DNA of 64,000 bases from NCBI RefSeq assembly GCF_951805225.1, contig NZ_OX638201.1, positions 3,472,001 through 3,536,000 of the forward strand, given 5' to 3'. Position 1 is the stretch's first letter. Each line of letters opens with the position of its first letter. Shown here piece by piece: positions 9,081-17,297 of this stretch. Source of the DNA: an uncultured Flavobacterium sp. (GTDB lineage Bacteria > Bacteroidota > Bacteroidia > Flavobacteriales > Flavobacteriaceae). The notes under the pieces were generated by a model, which worked only from the letters and a program-made list of their open reading frames with translations, searched no databases and was not told where the DNA came from. The translations under genes and the position numbers were made by a program.

Positions 9081-9821
9081 TTAATATGGTGGTGAAGGAC
9101 GTGCTCCGTCATAAACATCAGCAGCATCAGCTTCTTTACCTGTAATAGAAGAGTTTTTAATCGAATTGTTTTTATCTAAACCGATCAAAAAAGTAGTCAC
9201 TTTTCCAACAGGATTAAGTCCTAAAAACAAACCAACATTTACGTTCTTTTTATTTTTAAGCATGTCTGCAACGATAGCAGCTTCTAAAGTATAATGTTTA
9301 AAACGGTCACCTTTATAAGAAAGTACTTCGTCTAAATCAGAAACTGTAGTCAATTTTTTCTGCCATGCATTAATACCATCCAACGCAGCATCAGGCGAAA
9401 CTAAATGATCATTTAAAAGAGTTGTCTCTTTTATTGTTTTGCTTGTAGATACTTTTAATGAAGATAATTTATCTATATCAGAAATTTCGCTAAGGATTTT
9501 AGAATCAACGCTTGCAAGTTCTTTTCCTGCATTATCAACTCCAATAACTTTAATTTGTAAAGTATTATCACCATAACCTAAAACAAACTGAACAAATTCT
9601 ACATTTGGTGTTTCTACCAATTTAGACATTGCATCTGTTGGAAACAAATAAGCTGTAACTTGTTTTTGGGAAGTTGCGAATTTGGCATCTAACTTTGCCG
9701 TTTGCCAATTTTCCTGTTCCACTTTCGAAACTGCGGAACTACTTTCTTGCGAATTCTCTTTTTGGCAAGAGAACATTAAAAGTGCTATCAAGGCAGCACC
9801 TAATAAACTGGTTCTTTTCAT
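9081..9821 (-). CDS. Tandem lipoprotein family, copy 4
   Basis: The 246-residue protein starts at the ATG at 9821, with the shared signal peptide and Cys19 lipobox. It has the same two-half structure as its neighbours and ends in VYDGARPSPPY. Differences from the other copies cluster in the central region (for example ETTLLNDHLVSPDAALDG) and before the tail, while the first about 95 residues are nearly invariant. Function unknown; likely anchored in the outer membrane. Confidence 0.88.
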   Translation of the reverse strand: MKRTSLLGAALIALLMFSCQKENSQESSSAVSKVEQENWQTAKLDAKFATSQKQVTAYLFPTDAMSKLVETPNVEFVQFVLGYGDNTLQIKVIGVDNAGKELASVDSKILSEISDIDKLSSLKVSTSKTIKETTLLNDHLVSPDAALDGINAWQKKLTTVSDLDEVLSYKGDRFKHYTLEAAIVADMLKNKKNVNVGLFLGLNPVGKVTTFLIGLDKNNSIKNSSITGKEADAADVYDGARPSPPY

Positions 9822-9854
9822 GATTAGTAATTTTTGGTTAAACATAATAGACAA

Positions 9855-9870
9855 TTCAGTTTACACTGAA
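9855..9870 (-). promoter_or_regulatory. Inverted repeat upstream of lipoprotein copy 4
   Basis: TTCAGTTTACACTGAA has arms identical to the repeat at 8982, with one change in the four-base centre (TTAC against TTGC). It ends 34 bases before the start codon at 9821, the same distance as in copy 5. Confidence 0.55.
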
Positions 9871-9948
9871 ATATTCAAAATAAAAGTTCTATGAAATATT
9901 CATTCCAATAGCCATTTATTAATTGTGATTAATCTTAAGAAATTCTAA

Positions 9949-10710
9949 TTATTCAGTTTCAGGAGGAGCTACAAAAGGAGGACTAGGACGTGCCCCATCA
10001 TATACTTCATTAGAACTTGCTTCTTTACCTGTAAAAGAAACTTCTTTAATCGAATTGTTTTTATTTAACCCTATCAAAAAAGTAGTTACTTTCCCAACTG
10101 GATTAAGTCCTAAAAACAAACCAATATTTGCCGTGTTTTTGTTTTGCAACATATCAGCAATAATCGCAGCTTCTAAAGTATAATGTTTAAAACGAGCACC
10201 TTCATACGAAAGTACTTCGTCTAAATTAGAAACTGTACTCAATTTTTTCTGCCATGCATTAATACCATCCAAAGCAACATTAGGAAAAATTAAATGGTTG
10301 TTTAAAAGGGTCGATCCTTTGCTTGTTTTGCTAGTGGATACTTTTAATGCAGACAATTTATCGGTATCAGAAGTTTCGCTAAGGATTTTAGAATCAACGC
10401 TTGCAAATTCTTTTCCGGTTTTATCAACTCCAATAACTTTGATTTGCAATGTATTATCGCTGTAACCTAACACAAATTGAACATACTCTACATTTGGTGT
10501 TTCTACCAATTTAGACATTGCATCAGTTGGAAATAAATAAGCTGTAACTTGTTTTTGAGAAGCTGCGAATTTAGCATCCAACTTTGCAGTTTGCCAATTT
10601 TCCTGCTCCACTTTTGAAACTGCGGAACTACTTTCTTGAGAGTTCTCTTTTTGACAAGAGAACATTAAAAGTGCTATCAAAGCAACACCTAATAAACTGG
10701 TTCTTTTCAT
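9949..10710 (-). CDS. Tandem lipoprotein family, copy 3
   Basis: This 253-residue lipoprotein has the signal peptide MKRTSLLGVALIALLMFSC followed by QKENSQ. It has both related core halves and the tail VYDGARPSPPF, extended by seven residues (VAPPETE) that copies 4 and 5 lack. The tail extension is shared in kind with copies 1 and 2, so the array falls into tail-extended and tail-short members. No catalytic motif is visible. Confidence 0.88.
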   Translation of the reverse strand: MKRTSLLGVALIALLMFSCQKENSQESSSAVSKVEQENWQTAKLDAKFAASQKQVTAYLFPTDAMSKLVETPNVEYVQFVLGYSDNTLQIKVIGVDKTGKEFASVDSKILSETSDTDKLSALKVSTSKTSKGSTLLNNHLIFPNVALDGINAWQKKLSTVSNLDEVLSYEGARFKHYTLEAAIIADMLQNKNTANIGLFLGLNPVGKVTTFLIGLNKNNSIKEVSFTGKEASSNEVYDGARPSPPFVAPPETE

Positions 10711-10743
10711 TATTAGTAATTATTGGTTAAACATAATAAACGA

Positions 10744-10759
10744 TTCAGCTTGCACTGAA
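10744..10759 (-). promoter_or_regulatory. Inverted repeat upstream of lipoprotein copy 3
   Basis: TTCAGCTTGCACTGAA keeps the outer five-base arms TTCAG/CTGAA; the sixth pair has changed to C/A. It lies 34 bases upstream of the start codon at 10710. Confidence 0.5.
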
Positions 10760-10837
10760 ATATTCAAAATAAATCTCCATCAAAATATCCATTTCAATAG
10801 CGATTTATTAATTGTGGTTAATCTTAAGAAAATCTAA

Positions 10838-11599
10838 TTATTCAGTTTCAGCAGGATCTCCATAAGGAGGACAAGGGCGAGAACCATCATATACATCTGA
10901 AGCACCTGCAGTTTTTCCAGCAAAAGAAGTTTTTTTAATCGAATTGTTTTTGTCTAATCCTATCAAATAGGTAGTCACTTTTCCTACTGGATTAAGTCCT
11001 AAAAATAAACCAATATTTGTTGTGTTTTTGTTTTGCAACATATCAGCAACAATAGCAGCTTCTAAAGTATAATGTTTGAAACGAGCACCTTCATAAGAAA
11101 GTATTTCGTCTAAATCAGAAACAGCAGACAACTTTTTTTGCCATGTATTAATGGCATCCAAAGCAACATCAGGTGAAATCAAATGCTCATTTAAAAGTAC
11201 TGTTCCTTTGCTTGTTTTACCGCTTGATGTTTTTAATGCCGACAATTTATCTGTATCAGAAGCATCTTTAAGAATTTCAGAATCAACGCTTGCAAATTCT
11301 TTTCCGGTTTTATCAACTCCAATAACTTTAATTTGTAAAGTATTATCGCTGTAACCTAACACAAACTGAACATATTCTACATTTGGTATTTCTACCAATT
11401 TAGACATTGCATCTGTTGGAAATAAATAAGCTGTAACTTGTTTTTGAGAAGCTGCAAATTTAGCATCCAACTTTGCAGTTTGCCAATTTTCCTGCTCCAC
11501 TTTTGAAACTGAGGAACTATTTTCTTGCGAGTTCTCTTTTTGACAAGAGAACATTAAAAGTGCTATCAAAGCAACACCTAATAAACTGGTTCTTTTCAT
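10838..11599 (-). CDS. Tandem lipoprotein family, copy 2
   Basis: This 253-residue lipoprotein has the shared signal peptide and Cys19. It has two core halves ending in LQIKVIGVDK and KVTTYLIGLDK. The tail is VYDGSRPCPPYGDPAETE, where Ser of the tail motif is replaced by Cys as in copy 1. The extra Cys could form a disulfide or attach a ligand, but nothing in the sequence shows which. Confidence 0.88.
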   Translation of the reverse strand: MKRTSLLGVALIALLMFSCQKENSQENSSSVSKVEQENWQTAKLDAKFAASQKQVTAYLFPTDAMSKLVEIPNVEYVQFVLGYSDNTLQIKVIGVDKTGKEFASVDSEILKDASDTDKLSALKTSSGKTSKGTVLLNEHLISPDVALDAINTWQKKLSAVSDLDEILSYEGARFKHYTLEAAIVADMLQNKNTTNIGLFLGLNPVGKVTTYLIGLDKNNSIKKTSFAGKTAGASDVYDGSRPCPPYGDPAETE

Positions 11600-11632
11600 T
11601 ATTAGTAATTATTGGTTAAACATAATAGGCAA

Positions 11633-11648
11633 TTCAGCATAGACTGAA
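11633..11648 (-). promoter_or_regulatory. Inverted repeat upstream of lipoprotein copy 2
   Basis: TTCAGCATAGACTGAA keeps the outer arms TTCAG/CTGAA while the centre has changed in several places. Retention of the arms amid a diverged centre favours a functional palindrome. It lies 34 bases upstream of the start codon at 11599. Confidence 0.5.
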
Positions 11649-11725
11649 ATATTCAAAAAAAATCTCTATTAAAACATTCATTCCAATAGAGATTTATTAA
11701 TTGTGGTAATCTTAAAAGATTCTAA

Positions 11726-12487
11726 TTATTGATTCGCAGGTTCAGGATCTCCATAAGGAGGACAAGGTCGTGTCGCATCATATACTTCGGCGCTTGCCGT
11801 TTTACCTGTAAAAGAAGTTTTTTTAATCGAATTGTTTTTATCTAATCCTATCAAAATAGTAGTTACTTTTCCTATTGGATTAAGTCCTAAAAACAAACCA
11901 ATGTTTGCACTGTTTTTGTCTTTTACCATATCAGCAACGATTGCAGCTTCCACAGTATAATATCTAAAACGTTGTCCTTCATAAGAAAGCACTTCGTCTA
12001 AATCTGACACAGTATTTAATTTTTTCTGCCAAGCATTGATTCCATCCAGAGCAACATCAGACGAAATTAAGTGATCATTTAAAAGAGCACTTCCTTTGCT
12101 TGTTTTACTGCTTGATGCTTTTAATGCAGACAATTTATCGATATCAGAAGTTTCGTTAAGAATTTTAGAATCAACACTGGCAAATTCTTTTCCGGTCTTA
12201 TCAACTCCAATAACTTTGATTTGTAAAGTATTATCACTGTAACCTAAAACAAACTGTACATATTCTACATTTGGTGTTTCGACCAATTTAGACATTGCAT
12301 CAGTTGGAAATAAGTATGCTGTAACTTGTTTTTGAGAAGCTGCGAATTTAGCATCCAGCTTTGCGGTTTGCCAATTCTCTTGTTCGGTTTTTGAAACCAA
12401 AGAACTATTTTCCTGCGAATTCTCTTTTTGACAAGAGAACATTAAAAGCACTGCCAAAGCAACGCCTAATAAACTTCTTTTTTTCAT
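11726..12487 (-). CDS. Tandem lipoprotein family, copy 1 (proximal)
   Basis: I chose the ATG at 12487 (MKKRSLLGVALAVLLMFSC); a TTG one codon upstream also opens the frame. It is the most diverged copy in the signal peptide and the tail (VYDATRPCPPYGDPEPANQ). It lacks the upstream inverted repeat found before the other four and starts only about 16 bases after the stop of the seven-helix membrane protein. It is therefore probably read from that operon, and may be the founder of the array. Confidence 0.88.
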   Translation of the reverse strand: MKKRSLLGVALAVLLMFSCQKENSQENSSLVSKTEQENWQTAKLDAKFAASQKQVTAYLFPTDAMSKLVETPNVEYVQFVLGYSDNTLQIKVIGVDKTGKEFASVDSKILNETSDIDKLSALKASSSKTSKGSALLNDHLISSDVALDGINAWQKKLNTVSDLDEVLSYEGQRFRYYTVEAAIVADMVKDKNSANIGLFLGLNPIGKVTTILIGLDKNNSIKKTSFTGKTASAEVYDATRPCPPYGDPEPANQ

Positions 12488-12503
12488 CAATAATGATTAT
12501 TAG

Positions 12504-13139
12504 TTAAGTATTAATCGCTTTTTTATTAAAAAATATCACTTTCCATTCATACAGCACAAACAGCTGATAAACAACATATAGAATTGCGTTAAGCATCCAT
12601 GTTATCATATTGAAATTGTCACTGAATTTTACCGTTAAATTTCCAACTAAAAATAAAATTGTACTTGCAAAGAGATACAATAAAACTCCCATGTTAATAA
12701 AATAAAATTCTTTTTTATCATCTAACATGTTGTAGAAATGAAACGTTGCGTATATAATCAGCAAAAACGAAGTGATAAAGATTTCGTATAAATTGAACTT
12801 AAAAAAAAGTTCGGTTTTTAGTCCATATTGAATCGCTAAAGTCAATAAAACTAACACAAAACCTATCTTTATTGCTTTCTTTTGAAATTCGTCCTTTACT
12901 AATTCCAGATAAAACAAGCTTAATAATATAAACTGTCCTATAAAGTAAATATGCGATAAAAAGAGGTTGTTACTGTAAAGCTGTTTAAAAATATAAGCGC
13001 TAAGTTGAACACCAATTATCACAAATAAATAAATAGTAAAAATTTTATAAGCTTTTCCATTCTTAAAAAAGCCAAATGCAAATAACAAGAAATTAATCAA
13101 TAAAAGAAAATATCCCGCGTCTACAAAAAATGACCGCAT
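12504..13139 (-). CDS. Seven-helix integral membrane protein
   Basis: This 211-residue protein has about seven hydrophobic helices (approximate residues 8-26, 33-52, 62-80, 88-106, 116-136, 145-168 and 176-200) and short loops, with no enzyme motif. The start codon follows the stop of the 127-residue gene directly (TAAATG), so the two are translationally coupled. It could be a membrane sensor or scaffold for the kinase at 7241, which has no sensor domain of its own. That role is inference from context only. Confidence 0.8.
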   Translation of the reverse strand: MRSFFVDAGYFLLLINFLLFAFGFFKNGKAYKIFTIYLFVIIGVQLSAYIFKQLYSNNLFLSHIYFIGQFILLSLFYLELVKDEFQKKAIKIGFVLVLLTLAIQYGLKTELFFKFNLYEIFITSFLLIIYATFHFYNMLDDKKEFYFINMGVLLYLFASTILFLVGNLTVKFSDNFNMITWMLNAILYVVYQLFVLYEWKVIFFNKKAINT

Positions 13140-13523
13140 TTATATATTCATCGGACTTTTTGGATCAGCTTTACCTGGAGGACTTGGTTCTGTAAAATCG
13201 TAAATTGCGATAGGAATTGCAGAAAGTACTTCTTCTTCACCGCTACCAGGAATCATATCTACATAAATACCTGTTTTAGCATCATATTTAGTTCCTACAA
13301 TCATTAAAGTTTGTTGTCCTTTATCGTTAATTCCAACATATGCTCTTGCTGCATCAATTCCCTGAGCTAAAACAAGTGCTAAATTTTGTACCGGAATTAA
13401 GTAAGAATCTACTTTTACCCTACCTTCTTCTTCTTTTGGGGATTTCCAATTTTTCACCCATTCTTGTGCTGTTGCTAAAGGAATTTGAGTATCCCCTTCT
13501 TTCAATCTGTTTTCATCTGCCAT
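13140..13523 (-). CDS. Small cytosolic protein related to the tandem lipoproteins
   Basis: This 127-residue protein has no signal peptide. Its core (EWVKNWKSP..., then SYLIPVQNLALVLAQG, then AYVGINDKGQQTLMIVGT) lines up with each half of the tandem lipoproteins. It ends in IYDFTEPSPPGKADP, matching their VYDxxRPSPP tail. It therefore looks like a single-domain, non-secreted member of the same family. It heads the probable operon with the seven-helix protein and lipoprotein copy 1. No known function is recognised. Confidence 0.82.
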   Translation of the reverse strand: MADENRLKEGDTQIPLATAQEWVKNWKSPKEEEGRVKVDSYLIPVQNLALVLAQGIDAARAYVGINDKGQQTLMIVGTKYDAKTGIYVDMIPGSGEEEVLSAIPIAIYDFTEPSPPGKADPKSPMNI

Positions 13524-13623
13524 AATATAAATTTGTTTTTGGTTACAAGTTAATAGACGACTGTTTTAAGCAATCGAATTGCTAAACTACAGAATTTAAA
13601 CAAGAATTTTAACATTTACGTAC

Positions 13624-13652
13624 AAAAAAAGCCTTACAATAAGGCTTTTTAA
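13624..13652 (-). terminator. Rho-independent terminator after dnaB
   Basis: An AAAAAGCCTTA/TAAGGCTTTTT hairpin with a three-base loop and flanking A/T tracts lies 8 bases after the dnaB stop on the minus strand. It separates dnaB from the lipoprotein operon. Confidence 0.8.
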
Positions 13653-13659
13653 TAATTTG

Positions 13660-15204
13660 TTAAAATGGAACATCACTATCGTCATCATCATCATTCAGAT
13701 TACTTCCAAATGCTTCATTTGCCGATGGTAAATTTTTAGTTATAAACGGATTTTCGTCATGATTCATTTTAGATGGTAAATCATCATAACCACCTGAGAA
13801 ATCATCAAGGTTATCAAATTTTCCAAGGTGTCCTATAAATTTCAATCGAATGTTTTCAATACCACCATTACGGTGTTTCGCGATCATAATTTCGGCCTGA
13901 CCAGTAGTTGGCGATGCTTCATCATCATCCCATTCTTCAATTTTATAGTATTCAGGTCGATATAAAAACGATACAATATCAGCATCCTGCTCAATCGCCC
14001 CAGATTCACGAAGATCCGATAGCAACGGACGCTTACTGGATCCACGAGTCTCTACAGCACGCGATAACTGCGAAAGTGCAATTACCGGAACGTTTAGCTC
14101 TTTTGCCAAAGCCTTTAAGTTTCGGGAAATTGTCGAAATCTCCTGCTCACGATTTCCTCCTCCTTTATTATTTCCTCCGGCAGTCATCAACTGCAAATAA
14201 TCGATGATAATAATTTTAATACCATGTTGTGACACCAAACGACGACATTTTGCTCTTAAATCGAAAATAGATAGTGACGGCGTATCATCAATAAACAAAG
14301 GCGCTTTTTCTAAGTTTTTTACTTTGGTACTCAACATTTCCCATTCGTGAGGTTCTAATTTACCCGTACGCAATTTCTCTGATGACAATCCTGTTTCTGA
14401 CGAAATAAGCCTCGTGATTAACTGAACCGAAGCCATCTCCAGAGAGAATAAAGCTACTCCGTGCCCGTACTGAATAGCAATATTTCTTGCCATCGAAAGT
14501 ACAAATGCTGTTTTTCCCATCGCAGGTCTTGCTGCGATAATAATTAAATCGCTGGGCTGCCATCCAGAAGTCAGTTTATCAAGATTATGAAAACCAGTTT
14601 CAACACCACTTAAACCTTCTTGTTTGGCAATTTCTTCAATCTTCTTTTTAGCCTGAAGTACTAAACTCTGAGCAGTTTCAGAACTACGTTTAATATTTCC
14701 TTGCGTTACTTCATATAATTTTGATTCGGCCTGATCCAGCAAATCAAATACGTCTGCAGTTTCATCATAAGACGCCTCAATAATTTCAGACGAAATTCGG
14801 ATTAAACTTCTTTGAATGAATTTCTGAAGAATAATACGAGAGTGAAATTCGATATGCGCCGAAGAGGCAATTTTTTGCGTAAGCTGAATTAAATAAAAAT
14901 CTCCACCGGCCAATTCCAGTTTTCCATTTTTCTTCAATTGGGTCGAAACGGTCAGTAAGTCGATTGGCTGTGTTTCGGTAAAAAGCTGGACGATTGCTTC
15001 AAAAATAAATTTATGTGAATCTTTATAAAAAGCATCAGCCTGTAAAATATCAATTACATCATCTACCCCTTTTTTATCAATCATCATCGCACCAAGAACT
15101 GCCTCCTCTAATTCAAGTACTTGCGGCGGTAACTTTCCTTTTTCTAAGCTGATAATTGTGGTTTTATCTACCTTTACAGGGTTTACATTTTTGAAATTTT
15201 CCAT
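13660..15204 (-). CDS. dnaB: Replicative DNA helicase DnaB
   Basis: The protein has 514 residues. An N-terminal DnaB domain (about residues 25-130) is joined by a linker to a RecA-like ATPase core. The core has Walker A AARPAMGKTAF (near residue 225), Walker B IIIIDYLQLM, and the conserved LSQLSRAVE and LRESGAIEQDAD segments. It unwinds the parental duplex at the fork as a hexamer. The acidic C-terminal tail (DDDDDSDVPF) is like those seen on proteins that bind replication partners. It is monocistronic with its own terminator. Length is close to the family norm, with a modest C-terminal extension. Confidence 0.97.
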   Translation of the reverse strand: MENFKNVNPVKVDKTTIISLEKGKLPPQVLELEEAVLGAMMIDKKGVDDVIDILQADAFYKDSHKFIFEAIVQLFTETQPIDLLTVSTQLKKNGKLELAGGDFYLIQLTQKIASSAHIEFHSRIILQKFIQRSLIRISSEIIEASYDETADVFDLLDQAESKLYEVTQGNIKRSSETAQSLVLQAKKKIEEIAKQEGLSGVETGFHNLDKLTSGWQPSDLIIIAARPAMGKTAFVLSMARNIAIQYGHGVALFSLEMASVQLITRLISSETGLSSEKLRTGKLEPHEWEMLSTKVKNLEKAPLFIDDTPSLSIFDLRAKCRRLVSQHGIKIIIIDYLQLMTAGGNNKGGGNREQEISTISRNLKALAKELNVPVIALSQLSRAVETRGSSKRPLLSDLRESGAIEQDADIVSFLYRPEYYKIEEWDDDEASPTTGQAEIMIAKHRNGGIENIRLKFIGHLGKFDNLDDFSGGYDDLPSKMNHDENPFITKNLPSANEAFGSNLNDDDDDSDVPF

Positions 15205-15294
15205 ATAGCGAAAGTAACAAAATTTAAAAAAAAATTGCTATCGAGTTATAACTATTAATTGTTTATAAATAAGTGTTTTTTGTTCATAACCAAA

Positions 15295-15327
15295 AAAAAA
15301 TCCGAAACTGTAAGGCTTCGGATTTTA
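15295..15327 (-). terminator. Rho-independent terminator after accA
   Basis: An AATCCGAA/TTCGGATT stem with A/T tracts on both sides lies about 18 bases beyond the accA stop on the minus strand. Confidence 0.78.
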
Positions 15328-15344
15328 ATTAATCTTGTAAGAAT

Positions 15345-16298
15345 TTACTCTTTATACTCGCCCATATTACTGTATTTGTCCATTCTTTGGGCAATTAAGT
15401 CGGCTGTTGATAAGTCTTTCAATTCATTATATCCTTTGGTAATGTATTCGGCAACTGTTTTAAAAGTAGTTTCGCGATCATAGTGCGCTCCTCCTAATGG
15501 TTCCGGAATAACATCATCAACTAATTTCTGTTTTTTCATATCAGATGAAGTCAATTTCAAAGCATCGGCAGCACGTTCTTTATACTCCCAGCTTTTCCAT
15601 AAAATTGAAGAACAAGATTCTGGAGAAATTACAGAATACCAAGTATTCTCTAACATATAAACTTTATCTCCAACACCTATTCCCAAAGCTCCACCAGAAG
15701 CACCTTCTCCAACAATGATTGTAATAATTGGCACTTGCAAACGAACCATTTCAAAAATGTTTCTTGCAATAGCTTCTCCTTGTCCTCTTTCTTCGGCTTC
15801 AAGTCCTGGATATGCACCCGGAGTATCTACCAAAGTTAAAACCGGAATACCAAATTTCTCTGCCATTTTCATCAAACGCAAAGCTTTACGGTATCCTTCA
15901 GGATTTGCCATACCAAAGTTACGGTACTGACGTGTTTTTGTATTAAAACCTTTTTGCTGACCAACGATCATAAACGATTGTCCGTTTATTTTTCCAAGTC
16001 CGCCAACCATCGCTTTATCATCTTTAAAACTTCTGTCTCCGTGAAGTTCTAAAAACGTATCACCGCAAATTGCTCTGATATAATCTAAAGTATAAGGTCT
16101 ATTTGGATGTCTTGACAATTGAACACGTTGCCAAGCCGTAAGGTTTTTGTATATTTCTTTCTTAGTTTCTACTAATTTCTTGTTGATTTCCTTGCAGGTT
16201 GGTGTTACATCAACATCAGATTCTTTTCCAATAATAACACACTTTTCTAACTGTTCTTCAAGTTCTTTGATTGGAAGCTCAAAATCTAAATATTCCAT
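15345..16298 (-). CDS. accA: Acetyl-CoA carboxylase carboxyltransferase subunit alpha
   Basis: The protein has 317 residues, the usual length for AccA. It has the N-terminal helical region (MEYLDFELPIKELEEQLEK), the motif ARHP-like QLSRHPNRPYTLDYI, and the glycine-rich oxyanion region GEGASGGALGIGVGD followed by YSVISPESCSSILWK. It forms the carboxyltransferase with AccD, moving CO2 from biotinyl-AccB to acetyl-CoA in the first step of fatty acid synthesis. AccD is not in the window. It is transcribed alone. Confidence 0.97.
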   Translation of the reverse strand: MEYLDFELPIKELEEQLEKCVIIGKESDVDVTPTCKEINKKLVETKKEIYKNLTAWQRVQLSRHPNRPYTLDYIRAICGDTFLELHGDRSFKDDKAMVGGLGKINGQSFMIVGQQKGFNTKTRQYRNFGMANPEGYRKALRLMKMAEKFGIPVLTLVDTPGAYPGLEAEERGQGEAIARNIFEMVRLQVPIITIIVGEGASGGALGIGVGDKVYMLENTWYSVISPESCSSILWKSWEYKERAADALKLTSSDMKKQKLVDDVIPEPLGGAHYDRETTFKTVAEYITKGYNELKDLSTADLIAQRMDKYSNMGEYKE

Positions 16299-16409
16299 GG
16301 ATTTTTGAATTTTGTTTGTAAATCGAACCGCAAATATAAAAATATTATATCATTGGCACAGTTAATTGTTAGTAAAGTATCAAATTGTGATTTAAAAATA
16401 AGTAAACTA

Positions 16410-17297
16410 TTACAGTTCTTTCTTATTTTTATAATGTTTAAAAACGCCATTTAAGATAACTGTAATTACAATTATAAGGGCGCCAATATAAAATTCCGTG
16501 CTCATTTTTTCTTTTCCTCCAAGAATAAAATAAGCCAGAATAATTCCGTAAACAGGCTCTAAATTAGTCGTTAACATCACTGTATAAGGCGTTAATTTTT
16601 GCATCACTTTTACCGAAGCAGTAAATGCATAAGCCGTACAAATAGATGCCAAAACAAGTAATAGAATCCAGTTGTTTAATGACATTGTAAAAAAATCGGC
16701 ATTAAATTTTCCCTGAACTAAAAAATAAATAGTTATAAAGAAAACTCCTGCACCAAACTCATAAAATGTAATAACAGACGGTTCATGATCTGAAATTAAT
16801 TTCCCATTCATCAAGGTAAATAAAACCCCCAGAATAATAGCTGCCAATGCATAATAAACACCTGTAAGATATTTAATTTCAACTTGCAAAATCAAAGTAA
16901 GTCCGGCGATTATAATTAATCCAAAGAAAACTTCATAAAATAATATTTTTCTTCCGTAAAAAAGCGGTTCTAATAAAGAAGCAAAAAATGCTCCCAAAGA
17001 AAATATCGAAAGCGTAATTGAAACATTAGAAACATGAATTGCTTTAAAAAAGAATATCCAATGCAGGGCAATCAGCAAACCAACAAAAATCAGTTTAAAG
17101 AGTTCTTTTATCGGAACTTGAAAAGATTGTTTTTTATAGACAATAAAGGCTCCTAAAAAAATCATTGCAAGAAGCATTCTGAACCAAACCAAATTTTCGG
17201 CATCAATTGTAATTAAAGCGCCCAAAATGGCTGTAAAACCCCAGATAAAAACAATTAAATGTAGATTTAAATAACTTTTTAAATTATCGTTTCGCAT
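16410..17297 (-). CDS. EamA/DMT-family transporter
   Basis: I chose the ATG at 17297 (MRNDNLKSYLNLHLIVFIWG), which gives 295 residues; a start at 17327 is possible but overlaps the upstream gene more. About ten membrane helices in two homologous EamA halves are visible, with the typical motif LEPVYGIILAYFILGGKE near the end of the second half. It is an inner-membrane permease for an unknown metabolite. The start overlaps the 3' end of the LptF/G-type gene by 14 bases, so the two are co-transcribed. Confidence 0.88.
   Translation of the reverse strand: MRNDNLKSYLNLHLIVFIWGFTAILGALITIDAENLVWFRMLLAMIFLGAFIVYKKQSFQVPIKELFKLIFVGLLIALHWIFFFKAIHVSNVSITLSIFSLGAFFASLLEPLFYGRKILFYEVFFGLIIIAGLTLILQVEIKYLTGVYYALAAIILGVLFTLMNGKLISDHEPSVITFYEFGAGVFFITIYFLVQGKFNADFFTMSLNNWILLLVLASICTAYAFTASVKVMQKLTPYTVMLTTNLEPVYGIILAYFILGGKEKMSTEFYIGALIIVITVILNGVFKHYKNKKEL

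Larger units (their letters stand above)
8208..12487 (-). repeat. Tandem array of five about 889-bp lipoprotein gene units
   Basis: Five paralogous genes start at 12487, 11599, 10710, 9821 and 8948, giving steps of 888, 889, 889 and 873 bases. Each unit holds a coding part of about 740-760 bases. Where the unit carries one, it also includes a near-identical intergenic segment with a TAnnTTTG-like box, an inverted repeat and the conserved stretch just before the ATG. The first about 95 codons are almost identical in all copies, while the centre and the end differ. This is a recent tandem expansion. Confidence 0.93.

Noticed and set aside
8208..12487. CRISPR-like or satellite repeat
   Set aside because: The repeat unit is a whole gene of about 250 codons; there are no short repeats with unique spacers.
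13908..14207. 99-codon plus-strand frame inside dnaB
   Set aside because: It is antisense to a well conserved part of dnaB.
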